Counted from the stretch's first letter, positions 55,913-64,000 are shown. The stretch: DNA of 64,000 bases from Rhodobacter sp. (GCA_022824145.1 JAJEAY010000178.1:21673-85672); one strand, 5' to 3'. Notes: generated by a model not told the origin, from the sequence alone. Numbers and translations are program-made.

Positions 55913-58123
55913 ATGTCGCTGATCAACCCGAACGATTCAATTGAGCGGCAGAACGAGAAACTGATCCGCATCACCAATGCGCTGATTCGGCGCGTTGAGG
56001 ACAAGACCAACGAGTCGGGCCTCGCCTATGCTCAGTTCGAACGTGCAGCGCTTCTCGATGCTGAAGTTCGGAGACGGACCGAGGATCTTGAGCGGGCGCT
56101 CGATCTGCTGCACGAGTCCAATAGCCAGCTCTCAGATGCAAAACGTCAGGCCGAGACTGCAAGATCCGATCTCGCGGACGCCATCGAAACCATCCACGGC
56201 GGTTTCGGTCTGTTCGGTCCTGATGACATGCTCATTCTGTCAAACAGCCGGTTCTGCAGGGAATTGGATGACCTGCCAGGACAGCTTTGGCCAGGACTCA
56301 GCTTCAACGAATACGTGAATCTGGTCAGCGACAGCTCCAGCCTGGACCTCGCGGACGGGGAGTCGCGATCAAAGTGGCGCGCCGCAAGGCTTGAAAGGCA
56401 TGGCGACGGCCAAGTCGCTTTCAATGTCCGCCTTAAGGGAAATCGCTGGCTGCAGATCAACGAGCACCGCACATCTACGGGCGGTACGGTCGTTCTGCAG
56501 ACCGACGTAACTGACCTAATGCTGAACGAACGCGCGGAGCGCCAGCGACTCCGCGACAACCAGGCGCTGATGCTGAAGGCAACGCTCGACCATCTCGACC
56601 AGGCAGTCTGCATCTTTGATGACAAGCTGCGGTTGGCGGGATGGAATTCACGCATGGTGGAACTGTTCCGGATCGGAAGCAGCCGCGCCAATGGAAGGCT
56701 GGCTCTTCCCTTCGCGCGTCTTCTGAAGATGCTCGCGCGGGAGTTCGATTTCGGTGACGGTTTCGGGGAGCAGCAACTGCTGGACTGGTCGCTGAAACGC
56801 AGCGGGAGACATCCGATCTGGTTCGAGATTCGCCGCCGCGAAGTGCAGATACTGAACGTTTTTGCGCAGGAAATCCCCGACGGCGGGTTCGTCATCAGCT
56901 TTACCGATGTGACACAGCAGCGCCGGGCCGCCGACGAGCTTCAGTCCCTGAACGAGCGGCTCGAGCATAGGGTCGAGGCGCGAACACTGGAACTAGAAAA
57001 GGCGCTCCGCGAAGCTGAGCGCGCGAATGCATCCAAATCTCGCTTCGTCGCTGCGGCAAGCCATGATCTCCTGCAGCCGCTCTCTGCGGCAAAGCTGTTC
57101 GTGCAGTCATTGGCTGGGCCCGGTGACAGCGCCGCCGTTCCCGACATAGCCGACAAGGCGACAGCCGCGCTTTCCAATGCGGAGCGGATTATCGAAGCGC
57201 TTCTGGATATGTCACGGCTTGACATCGGCGAGGCGACCTTTTCGATCAGCACAGTTCCGCTGAGCAGCACTCTTGCCTCTCTTTACCACGAACTGAAGTC
57301 GGCTGCGGATGCAAAAGGACTTGACCTGCGCTTCATTCCTAGCTCGGTCTCGGTGTTTTCCGACGCTTCCTATCTACGGCGGATCGTGCAGAACCTTGCT
57401 GTCAACGCCATTCGATATACTCCGCGGGGGAGGGTTCTCGTCGGTGTGCGTCGCCTTGGAGCATGCGCGAGAATCGAGGTTCATGACACCGGTCCAGGAA
57501 TCGCAGACGAGGAGCGTGCTCTCGTATTCCAGGAGTTCAAGCGGCTGAAAGCAGCGCGGCAGCAGGATGGAATTGGGCTTGGCCTGTCCATCGTCGAGCG
57601 TGCCTGCGCAAGTCTGGGCCACAAGCTCGAACTGTCCACTGAGGTCGGCAAGGGGAGCTGCTTTTCAGTAACTTTGCCGATCAGCGGCAGCGGACAGCCG
57701 GACGGTTTCCAAAAATCTGCCGTGAGCAGTGACACGGCTGATCTCCGTGGAATGATCGTGCTTGTAGTTGAGAATGACGCTACGCTTGCACGTGCGATGT
57801 CAGCGATGATCGAGGAGTGGGGAGCGCAAGTGCTGACTGCCGGTTCAGGTGAGGATGCGCTGCACATGCTAAGAGAAATAGACCTCGCCCCGGATACCGT
57901 TATTCTGGACCATCAGTTGGGCGACGGCATGACGGGTACCGAGTTTTGGAGCCGGATTCGTGGAACATACGGCAGGATTCCAGGTCGCCTTGTCACTGCA
58001 AACCGATCAGCCGCTGTGAGGGATGAGTGCGCAAGGCTGGATCTGGAGTTTCTGGTGAAGCCGATTGACCTCAGAATGCTGGCTGAATTCCTGCAGTCGG
58101 CCGCCGCCGAACTTCCGCGATAG
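55913..58123 (+). CDS. PAS hybrid histidine kinase (NahK/ErcS'-like)
   Basis: A 736-residue soluble kinase without membrane helices. An N-terminal coiled coil is followed by two PAS domains (about residues 87-205 and 220-335). HisKA has His384 in AASHDLLQPLSAAKLF. HATPase has an N-box NLAVNAIRYT, DTGPGIAD and GIGLGLSIVERA. The C-terminal receiver carries Asp666 (ILDHQLGD). The S-H-D-L-L-Q-P-L block and domain order match NahK-type kinases. It is the third gene of the regulator-FIST-kinase cassette and presumably phosphorylates the LuxR-type regulator directly or by phosphorelay. Confidence 0.9.
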   Translation: MSLINPNDSIERQNEKLIRITNALIRRVEDKTNESGLAYAQFERAALLDAEVRRRTEDLERALDLLHESNSQLSDAKRQAETARSDLADAIETIHGGFGLFGPDDMLILSNSRFCRELDDLPGQLWPGLSFNEYVNLVSDSSSLDLADGESRSKWRAARLERHGDGQVAFNVRLKGNRWLQINEHRTSTGGTVVLQTDVTDLMLNERAERQRLRDNQALMLKATLDHLDQAVCIFDDKLRLAGWNSRMVELFRIGSSRANGRLALPFARLLKMLAREFDFGDGFGEQQLLDWSLKRSGRHPIWFEIRRREVQILNVFAQEIPDGGFVISFTDVTQQRRAADELQSLNERLEHRVEARTLELEKALREAERANASKSRFVAAASHDLLQPLSAAKLFVQSLAGPGDSAAVPDIADKATAALSNAERIIEALLDMSRLDIGEATFSISTVPLSSTLASLYHELKSAADAKGLDLRFIPSSVSVFSDASYLRRIVQNLAVNAIRYTPRGRVLVGVRRLGACARIEVHDTGPGIADEERALVFQEFKRLKAARQQDGIGLGLSIVERACASLGHKLELSTEVGKGSCFSVTLPISGSGQPDGFQKSAVSSDTADLRGMIVLVVENDATLARAMSAMIEEWGAQVLTAGSGEDALHMLREIDLAPDTVILDHQLGDGMTGTEFWSRIRGTYGRIPGRLVTANRSAAVRDECARLDLEFLVKPIDLRMLAEFLQSAAAELPR

Positions 58124-58204
58124 GGCTTGGGACCGATGGCGCCACCCTTGACCCATTGAATGAACTTACAGAAACAGAACCGCGTACCGGCTGGAGGGGA
58201 CTGA

Positions 58205-58909
58205 ATGCAGGAATTGGGAGAAGGACTGGGAACAGCGTTCCGGCTTCTGATGACGCTCGATCCTGACCTCGTTGAAATAACGCTGCGTTCGCTTCACGTC
58301 ACCCTGACAGCACTCGTGATCGCTTCGGTCATCGCGATGCCGCTAGGGACATTGCTTGCGATCCGACGCTTCCGATTCCGGCGTTCGGTTGTGGCGGTTC
58401 TGAACGCTCTGATGGGGCTTCCGCCAGTCGTTGTGGGTCTGATCGTATATATCCTCCTGTCGCGCTCCGGACCGCTTGGAGTGTTCGGGCTGCTCTTTTC
58501 GCCTACGGCAATGATCATCGCGCAGACCATAATCATGGTCCCGCTCATAGCCTCGATAACGCACCAGGCGATCAGGGAAATCTGGAGCGAGTACCACGAC
58601 TTGATGATTTCGCTGGGCGCGTCGAAGTCGCAAAGGATCTGGACTCTGATCTGGGACGGACGTCGGCCGCTGCTAACAGCTTCTCTCGCTGGTTTCGGCA
58701 GGGGCATCGGCGAAGTCGGGGCAATCATGATTGTCGGCGGAAACATCGACCATGCCACTCGAGTCCTCACAACAGCCATTGCGCTTGAAACCGGTCGCGG
58801 CGATTTCGGCCTGGCGCTTGGCCTGGGACTTGTCCTGATCGCATTGGCCGTAGCCGTCAACGTCGCGATTCACATGCTGGCCAGAACCGAGCGCGAAAGC
58901 CGGTGGTAA
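58205..58909 (+). CDS. tupB: Tungstate ABC transporter permease
   Basis: A 234-residue inner-membrane permease with about five hydrophobic segments. The TupB pattern includes LNALMGLPPVVVGLIVYILLSRSGPLG, the coupling loop LMISLGASKSQRIWTLIWDGRRPLL, and GRGIGEVGAIMIVGGNI. It opens tupBCA and overlaps the tupC start. Tungstate is the typical cargo, though molybdate cannot be excluded. Confidence 0.92.
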   Translation: MQELGEGLGTAFRLLMTLDPDLVEITLRSLHVTLTALVIASVIAMPLGTLLAIRRFRFRRSVVAVLNALMGLPPVVVGLIVYILLSRSGPLGVFGLLFSPTAMIIAQTIIMVPLIASITHQAIREIWSEYHDLMISLGASKSQRIWTLIWDGRRPLLTASLAGFGRGIGEVGAIMIVGGNIDHATRVLTTAIALETGRGDFGLALGLGLVLIALAVAVNVAIHMLARTERESRW

Positions 58910-59619
58910 GCCAGCTTTTCCCGCTTCGGCTCGAAGGGGCCGAAATGCGCCGCTCGGGGCATGTTCTCGTCGGACCTGTCGACCTTGAGCTGAAGGGGGA
59001 CGGCACCACGGTCATCATTGGGCCTAACGGCGCCGGCAAGACGAGCCTCCTGCGGTTGATGCACGGTATCGGGCGGCTGGGCCGCGGTCGCATCACCTGG
59101 GCCTGCCCGACCGAAGAAGCGCTTTCGCGGCAGGCGTTTGTGTTTCAAAGACCGATCATCATGCGCCGCACCGTTATCGACAACCTTGCCTACCCGCTGA
59201 GGCTGCGCGGGAATTCCCGTAGCGCTTCGCGCGCGGCAGCGGAAGGGATCGCGGTAAGAACAGGGCTGGCAGATGTCCTGGGCAGGCAGGCGCTCGGCCT
59301 TTCCGGCGGCGAAAAGCAGAAGCTGGCGCTGGCCCGGGCCCTGATCGTGAATCCGGACGTTCTTTTTCTGGACGAGCCCTGCGCAGCCCTCGACGGTCGT
59401 GCAACGCGTGAAATCGAGGAAGTGCTTCAGCAGGTCACTGCCGACGGAACCCGCATCATCATGACCACGCATAATATGGGACAGGCCCAGAGACTGGCCC
59501 AGAAAGTCGTCTTCCTCCTGCGGGGCAGGGTTCACGAGCATGGGGACGCCCAAAGCTTTTTCGCAGCCCCGTCAACTCCGGAGGGAGCCGCGTTCTTGAG
59601 AGGAGATATCGTCGAATGA
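58903..59619 (+). CDS. tupC: Tungstate ABC transporter ATP-binding protein
   Basis: A 238-residue ATPase: Walker A GPNGAGKTS, signature LSGGEKQKLALARAL, Walker B VLFLDEP with SLDGR-type D-loop ALDGRATRE, and switch histidine MTTHNMGQAQ. It starts at GTG 58903 inside the tupB stop (GTGGTAA). Short size without a TOBE domain agrees with TupC rather than ModC. Confidence 0.9.
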   Translation: MVSQLFPLRLEGAEMRRSGHVLVGPVDLELKGDGTTVIIGPNGAGKTSLLRLMHGIGRLGRGRITWACPTEEALSRQAFVFQRPIIMRRTVIDNLAYPLRLRGNSRSASRAAAEGIAVRTGLADVLGRQALGLSGGEKQKLALARALIVNPDVLFLDEPCAALDGRATREIEEVLQQVTADGTRIIMTTHNMGQAQRLAQKVVFLLRGRVHEHGDAQSFFAAPSTPEGAAFLRGDIVE

Positions 59620-60428
59620 CGCGAATTCTGTTGGCTTTGCTGGCAATTTTGTCGGCCACGCACACGTCTTCTGCCGACACGATGCGGATGGCCGTAACCA
59701 CGTCCTTTCACAATTCCGGCCTTTCCAACGTGCTGCTGCCGGAAATCGAAAAGGATCTCGGGCTGGAAGTTCAGCTGCTGGTTGTCGGCACCGGTCAGGC
59801 GATCCGGCTGGGCAAGGCAGGCGATGTGGACGCGGTTCTGGTACATTCAAAATCCGCCGAAGAGGAATTTGTGGCATCCGGGCACGGACTCCACCGTCGC
59901 GAGATCATGTACAACGACTTCGTGATCGTCGGGCCGGAAGGCGATCCGGCAGGGGTTGGCAAGGCAGGCACTGCGGCCGAGGCATTGAGTGCGGTTGCGG
60001 CATCGGAATCCCTCTTTGTCAGCCGTGGCGACGACAGCGGAACCCACGCCAAGGAACTGAGCATCTGGGCCACAGCAGACCTTGATCCAATCGAGTTCGG
60101 CAGTTGGTACCGGGATGTCGGCGCTGGCATGGGCGCGGCCCTTAACACGGCGTCCGGCATGGGGGCTTACATCCTGGCTGACCGCGCCAGCTGGCTGAAT
60201 TTCAGGAACAAGGCAGATCAGACCCTGCTGTTCGAAGGTGATCCGATTCTGTTCAATCAGTACGCCTATCTGCCCGTCAATCCAGAACACCATGCGTATG
60301 TAAAGGCAGGGCTGGCGGCGGCACTTGAAGACTGGATGACCTCCCCTAAGGCAGAGGCGCTGATCAACGGCTATAGGATAAACGGCGAAACGCTATTCAC
60401 TCACAATGCGACCGGTGAGGCGCACTGA
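59616..60428 (+). CDS. tupA: Tungstate-binding periplasmic protein
   Basis: A 270-residue receptor with a signal peptide ending HTSSA. The oxyanion motif VTTSFHNSGL corresponds to the T-T-T-S-x-x-x-S-G of TupA. VGTGQAIRLGKAGDVDAVLVHSKSAEEEF and SRGDDSGTHAKELSIW (anion-binding Ser/Arg/Gly) are characteristic. It overlaps tupC by ATGA. It provides tungsten for W-pterin enzymes such as formate dehydrogenase or aldehyde oxidoreductases. Confidence 0.92.
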   Translation: MTRILLALLAILSATHTSSADTMRMAVTTSFHNSGLSNVLLPEIEKDLGLEVQLLVVGTGQAIRLGKAGDVDAVLVHSKSAEEEFVASGHGLHRREIMYNDFVIVGPEGDPAGVGKAGTAAEALSAVAASESLFVSRGDDSGTHAKELSIWATADLDPIEFGSWYRDVGAGMGAALNTASGMGAYILADRASWLNFRNKADQTLLFEGDPILFNQYAYLPVNPEHHAYVKAGLAAALEDWMTSPKAEALINGYRINGETLFTHNATGEAH

Positions 60429-60556
60429 ACTGGCAAGTTTGCTTCAATAACCCACTTTCGCCGAAATTGTCAGCCAAAGCGGGTATATTGGAACGGCGCG
60501 GAAATCCATGCCGGATACAGAATCGATCTTCGGGAAGCTTGCCCGGTCAGTCCGGC

Positions 60557-61036
60557 TCATTCGTCGAGCGAACCGTGAAGAGCGAACTGGCCCAGATCCG
60601 CGTCCTGGGCCTCGATGACGCGGAATGTCTCGCGAACACCCGCCTCAGTCAGTTCCCGGGAGACAGTGAGAAGCGTATTCGCGGCATGCTCGTCGCACAT
60701 TCCCGCCATATGGCGCAGTTCCTCGGCGGCGACCGGGCGCGCGGAGGCCAGGTCGGGCGCCCCGTAATAGGTCACGAAGTGCTCGGCCAGCGAATCGGTC
60801 AGTCGGTCGACTTCCACCTGCTCGATCTGGGTAACGGCAACGAATGTCACGCGTCCTGTTGTCTCCAGCCCGAACCAGCCGTTCGAAAAAGCCTGCCGGG
60901 CCTTACCGGCCAGATCGGCTTCAGTCCAGTTCGAGAATTCAAATCCGCCGGGAATGCACCATTCGCCGGTTCGTGCAGGCACCGGATAGACCCGGGTGTC
61001 GCTTTCATCGAAATGGATCGCGCGGGCAAGGTTCAT
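60557..61036 (-). CDS. DUF6505-like protein
   Basis: A 159-residue soluble protein. It begins NLARAIHFDESDTRVYPVPARTGEW in pattern and contains KARQAFSNGWFGLE. It seems to be the DUF6505 family, which has no known function. It is last in a tight minus-strand operon with a biotin-ligase-like protein, Mrp and DUF6494; its start overlaps the upstream stop. The co-location with tupBCA hints at a role in a tungsten or molybdenum enzyme, probably as an accessory factor. Confidence 0.7.
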   Translation of the reverse strand: MNLARAIHFDESDTRVYPVPARTGEWCIPGGFEFSNWTEADLAGKARQAFSNGWFGLETTGRVTFVAVTQIEQVEVDRLTDSLAEHFVTYYGAPDLASARPVAAEELRHMAGMCDEHAANTLLTVSRELTEAGVRETFRVIEAQDADLGQFALHGSLDE

Positions 61037-61737
61037 GGCGTATTCAATAGATCGGTGAGCGGGAACAGACGGGTTTCGTCCCCGTCGCGCAGAAGCATCC
61101 CGAAATCCTCGTCAATGCCAAGGAAGGTGCCGTTCACTCCGCTGAACTGGACGGTTTCGCCAATTCCGTGGGCAATGCCCCGCCATGCTTCGTGCAGTGG
61201 TCTTGGGCCTTCATCTTCCCAGCGCGAAATCCAGTTAAGTGTATGGCGGGCCCAGCTTTCGATCAGGGACTCGGGGCTGACATCGGCACAGCCTTCCTCG
61301 TAAAGCGCGGTTTCTTCAGTCTCGCCCGGATTCCGCGTCCTGCCGAGCAGTGGCATTTCGAACCCGACAGCAAGCCAGTCCGGCAATGCCTTCGGGTCAC
61401 CACCGGTGCTTGCAGCCACATGGAACAGGCCGCATCTGGCCCCGTTGACATGGATTTCGCCAGCCCAGCCAAGATGAACCGCGACCTCCGGCGGCGCAAG
61501 CGCCCCCAAGGCATTCTGCAGGCCAACTCCGCAGAGCGGCAGCATTGCCATGGCTTTTGCAAGCGGCACCTCCGGCGCGAACACCAAAGCCGCGCCAAGC
61601 TGGTCCAGCGAAACGTTGTATGTAACCAGCCCGGCATCGCAGCCCAGACTCGCCTTGGCGCAGGCGGTGACGAACGGATCGGTTGCGCCGCTGACAGCCA
61701 AGCCGGACATCAATGGTGGAAGAACCACTTCCGTCAT
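61033..61737 (-). CDS. Biotin/lipoate ligase-like protein without catalytic hallmarks
   Basis: A 234-residue protein with a biotin-protein-ligase-like core (AALVFAPEVPLAKAMAMLPLCG; LGWAGEIHVNGARCGLF) and a C-terminal extension resembling DUF4444. The nucleotide loop G-R-G-R-x-G is missing. The catalytic lysine of BirA-type enzymes appears replaced by arginine in NGARCG. It may therefore bind a cofactor or partner without ligating biotin. It overlaps both neighbours in the operon by four bases. Confidence 0.75.
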   Translation of the reverse strand: MTEVVLPPLMSGLAVSGATDPFVTACAKASLGCDAGLVTYNVSLDQLGAALVFAPEVPLAKAMAMLPLCGVGLQNALGALAPPEVAVHLGWAGEIHVNGARCGLFHVAASTGGDPKALPDWLAVGFEMPLLGRTRNPGETEETALYEEGCADVSPESLIESWARHTLNWISRWEDEGPRPLHEAWRGIAHGIGETVQFSGVNGTFLGIDEDFGMLLRDGDETRLFPLTDLLNTP

Positions 61738-62798
61738 GCAGCGCCCATTTCGACAAGATCCCTTGCCGCCTGCTGAAACGCCGCTGCCTGCGGTCCATCA
61801 GGACTGATCACGACAATTGGCGCTCCGCCGTCACTTGCCACGCGGATATCGATGTGCAGCGGAATTTCCGCCAGCAGCGGCACGCCGATTTTCTCCGCCT
61901 CCGCCGCCACGCCACCGTGGCCGAACGTGTGTTCTATGTGTCCGCATTTCGAGCAGATATGGGTGGACATGTTTTCAATCAGCCCGTGGATCGGAACGCG
62001 CAGCTGGTTGAACATGTCCACTCCCTTCCGCGCATCGATCAGCGCCACGTCCTGAGGGGTGGAAACGACAATCGCGCCATCGACAGCTGCCTTCTGCGCG
62101 AGTGTCATCTGGACGTCGCCTGTGCCTGGCGGAAGGTCGACGATCAGGACGTCAAGGGCGCCCCACTGCACCTGGGTCAGCATCTGCTGCAATGCACCCA
62201 TCAGCATCGGGCCGCGCCAGACCACTGCCTGCCCTTCAGTCGTCATCAATCCGATCGACATCATGGTCACGCCGTGGTTGCGCATCGGCAGAATGGTCTT
62301 TCCATCCGGACTGGACGGACGGCCCGAAACACCGAGCATGCGAGGCTGGGACGGTCCGTAAACGTCCGCATCCAGCAGGCCGACGCGCCGCCCTGCCTGC
62401 GCCAGGGCGCAGGCAAGGTTGGCGGAAACAGTGGATTTTCCAACCCCTCCCTTTCCGGACGCAATCGCAAGAATGCGGTCGACACCTGGTATCTTCTCCG
62501 GTCCTTGGGGTTCCGGCCGTCTGCTGGGCTTCAGGTCCGGCGGGGCCTTTTCGGTATGTGCGGTCATCAGAATCGACACATGCTCGGCGTCAGGCAGGGC
62601 CTTCAGCCGTGCTTCAGCGTCAGCCCGCATAGGCTCGTATGTCTGAGCCAGCTTCGGATCGATTTCCATGACGAAGCGGACGCGGCCGCCTTCGACAGTC
62701 AAGGCGCGCACAAGACCCGCCGCGACGATATCGTCGCCGGTAACGGGATCGCTGACCGATTTCAGCACGGCCAGCACGGCATCTCGGGACAGCGCCAA
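61734..62798 (-). CDS. mrp: Mrp/NBP35 family iron-sulfur carrier ATPase
   Basis: A 354-residue P-loop protein. An N-terminal DUF59-like domain (VLKSVSDPVTGDDIVAAGLV) is followed by the deviant Walker A SGKGGVGKST, LLDADVYGPSQPRML, LIVDLPPGTGD, and a cluster-binding CxxC (HICSKCGH). Mrp proteins carry Fe-S clusters to target enzymes. A dedicated copy in this operon suggests service to a particular metalloenzyme. It lies three bases after the DUF6494 gene. Confidence 0.93.
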   Translation of the reverse strand: MALSRDAVLAVLKSVSDPVTGDDIVAAGLVRALTVEGGRVRFVMEIDPKLAQTYEPMRADAEARLKALPDAEHVSILMTAHTEKAPPDLKPSRRPEPQGPEKIPGVDRILAIASGKGGVGKSTVSANLACALAQAGRRVGLLDADVYGPSQPRMLGVSGRPSSPDGKTILPMRNHGVTMMSIGLMTTEGQAVVWRGPMLMGALQQMLTQVQWGALDVLIVDLPPGTGDVQMTLAQKAAVDGAIVVSTPQDVALIDARKGVDMFNQLRVPIHGLIENMSTHICSKCGHIEHTFGHGGVAAEAEKIGVPLLAEIPLHIDIRVASDGGAPIVVISPDGPQAAAFQQAARDLVEMGAA

Positions 62799-62801
62799 GG
62801 T

Positions 62802-62993
62802 CTAGCCGTTTCCGACTATTGTGCCTGAGACTTCGTGATCCAGGCCGAGTTCTTCGATGGTGACAAAGGCCTTGACCGCGTAGCTTTTTCCGGACTCGCC
62901 CTTATCGCGAAGCGCTGCCTCAATCGCCTGCTGCGAGGTCACGCCCACCTGCTTCAGAAACTTCCTCATCGACATATTGTAGGTGTCGTCCAT
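62802..62993 (-). CDS. DUF6494-like small protein
   Basis: A 63-residue protein: YNMSMRKFLKQVGVTSQQAIE then AALRDKGESGKSYAVKA. It matches my recollection of the DUF6494 family of short alphaproteobacterial proteins of unknown function. It is predicted soluble, with two helices and a short beta part. First gene of the operon with Mrp, the ligase-like protein and DUF6505, and divergent from the cytochrome gene. Confidence 0.75.
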   Translation of the reverse strand: MDDTYNMSMRKFLKQVGVTSQQAIEAALRDKGESGKSYAVKAFVTIEELGLDHEVSGTIVGNG

Positions 62994-63047
62994 CTTGCTG
63001 TCTTTCCTTTCGTTGACTCGTTGGGTTCGGTCAATTTACATTTAACT

Positions 63048-63800
63048 ATGCCGAGAGCGATTTTGATAGCCGCGTTTTTCCTTTTTGCCAGCGGTGCAAC
63101 CCTCGTTGCCAGCGCCGACGACCGCCAGTTTCGGCTGTCGGTCCCCGATACGCTGGCTGATAGCGGCCTGATGAAATACATGCTGCCGCGCTTTACTCTC
63201 AAGACCCAGGTACGCGTCGAGTTGGTCTCGCCGGGTCAGCCTGCCGAGGCTGCGTTCGGCGATGTCGGCACGCCGGTCTTTACCGGAATCGGCCGGACCT
63301 GGTCGATCGAAGTTATTTCGCCGGACCATAAGGGGGCATCCCGGTTCGCGTCGTGGATTACGGATGCGACCGGCCAAAGCGCGATCACGGGATTCAAGGT
63401 CGACGGAAGCCAGCCTTTCGCGTTGCCGACCGAGGTCGAGGAAGTCGTCGAAGATATCTCCTATGATGGTGACAGGCTGCTCGGCCAGCAGGTTTCGCGG
63501 GTCCATTGCGGCCGCTGCCACGTTACCGCGAGGGGCGACGAAAGTCTCGGCATAGGGTCGACCCCGTCGTTTTTCGCTTTGCGCAGCTTCGAAGACTGGG
63601 ACGTACGGTTCGCGGGTTTCTACCTGCTGAAGCCTCACGGCGCCTTCACTCAGATCGAGGATGTGACCGATCCATTTCCCGAAGACCGTCCTTCGCCGAT
63701 TGCGCCGGTGGAACTGACGCTGGACGACATCGAAGCGATCCTGGCTTATGTCGCAGGCATCGAACCCGCAGTTCTCGACGCTCCCATCGGACATCAGTGA
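63048..63800 (+). CDS. Exported c-type cytochrome with an N-terminal halved TupA-like domain
   Basis: A 250-residue protein with a signal peptide (1-22). Residues about 28-70 (LADSGLMKYMLPRF, then VRVELVSPGQPAEAAFG) resemble the start of TupA. Residues about 85-125 (ISPDHKGASRFASWITDATGQ, then FKVDG) resemble its C-terminal end. The middle of the binding fold is missing. A c-type haem site CGRCH (154-158) and a cytochrome-like tail (DDIEAILAYVAGIEP) follow. It stands divergent from DUF6494-Mrp and near tupBCA. Function unknown; a tungsten-enzyme electron carrier or an oxyanion-responsive cytochrome is a guess. Confidence 0.72.
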   Translation: MPRAILIAAFFLFASGATLVASADDRQFRLSVPDTLADSGLMKYMLPRFTLKTQVRVELVSPGQPAEAAFGDVGTPVFTGIGRTWSIEVISPDHKGASRFASWITDATGQSAITGFKVDGSQPFALPTEVEEVVEDISYDGDRLLGQQVSRVHCGRCHVTARGDESLGIGSTPSFFALRSFEDWDVRFAGFYLLKPHGAFTQIEDVTDPFPEDRPSPIAPVELTLDDIEAILAYVAGIEPAVLDAPIGHQ

Positions 63801-64000
63801 TCGCGGCGTTTCGACAGATAGTCGTCTGTGGTCCGCACCCGCGGCCGCTCGCCCATGGTCATTGGGCTGTTCTGGCTCAGAAACTGGGCATTCACCCGGC
63901 AGTTCTCGCACATCTGGATCATGCGCAGCGCACCTTCCCCTTGGTACATCGAGTGCGAGGACAGTTTCGCGGCAATGCGCTCAACGGTGGATTTTGACCC
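63794..64000 (-). CDS. C-terminal part of an unrecognised protein (runs off the window)
   Basis: The last 68 codons of a minus-strand gene whose start lies beyond 64000. It contains a CxxC pair (IQMCENCRVNAQF) and ends RTTDDYLSKRRDH, overlapping the cytochrome stop by seven bases. The uninterrupted frame from the window edge and its tight packing support a real gene. No family is recognised. Confidence 0.55.
   Translation of the reverse strand, partial: GSKSTVERIAAKLSSHSMYQGEGALRMIQMCENCRVNAQFLSQNSPMTMGERPRVRTTDDYLSKRRDH

Noticed and set aside
60450-60484. Hairpin after tupA
   Set aside because: The two arms match only imperfectly and no T-tract follows; too weak to call a terminator.

Overview
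The window reads as a chromosomal segment of a Rhodobacterales-like (roseobacter/Paracoccus-type) alphaproteobacterium. The sequence-based reasons are: an FnrL whose cysteines are spaced as in Rhodobacter FnrL, a complete ccoNOQP-ccoGHIS set, divergent hemE/hemC, a cox-type molybdenum hydroxylase, TRAP and Tup transporters, high GC, and coding on both strands. I saw no rRNA, tRNA or CRISPR array. No database search was possible; family names come from recognised motifs and architectures.

Layout. 0.2-7.4 kb: a sulfate-ester island with a SorC-type regulator, a formylglycine-generating enzyme, a Cys-type sulfatase and a TauABC/SsuABC-like importer. 7.4-8.4 kb: a decayed ISAs1-type transposase and an unknown ORF. 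8.5-13.2 kb: hemE, hemC, a GlcD-like flavoprotein and fnrL. 13.7-17.8 kb: a GST and a DctPQM TRAP transporter. 19-20.7 kb: a cut-down amidohydrolase coupled to a cytochrome P450. 21.4-29.5 kb: the cbb3 oxidase and its assembly genes behind a clear FNR box. 29.8-37.7 kb: a mixed stretch with a DUF4143 ATPase, a lone ABC permease, an orphan NosR-like flavoprotein with ApbE, and hutF. 37.9-42.7 kb: a broken Fic gene and coxGSLM (form II). 42.8-53.9 kb: a PQQ/lanthanide alcohol-oxidation region with PedG-like, PedF, a Lut/PedA1A2BC-like ABC set including a very acidic exported protein, and a PedH/ExaF-type dehydrogenase carrying the Asp-x-Asp lanthanide signature. 54.0-58.1 kb: a response regulator - FIST sensor - hybrid kinase cassette. 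58.2-63.8 kb: tungstate transporter tupBCA, a DUF6505 / biotin-ligase-like / Mrp / DUF6494 operon, and a c-type cytochrome that appears to carry a halved TupA domain.

How it may fit together (inference). The right half looks like metal-dependent C1/C2 alcohol and aldehyde metabolism. A lanthanide-PQQ dehydrogenase passes electrons to cytochrome c550, a dedicated ABC system handles the metal, a FIST/NahK-like cassette senses and regulates, a molybdenum hydroxylase could take an aldehyde or CO, and a tungstate importer sits beside Fe-S/cofactor-handling genes of unknown role. The cbb3 oxidase on the left is the likely low-oxygen terminal acceptor. Gene remnants (ISAs1 transposase, amidohydrolase, Fic) and an ABC transporter whose parts lie about 17 kb apart suggest the segment has been rearranged.
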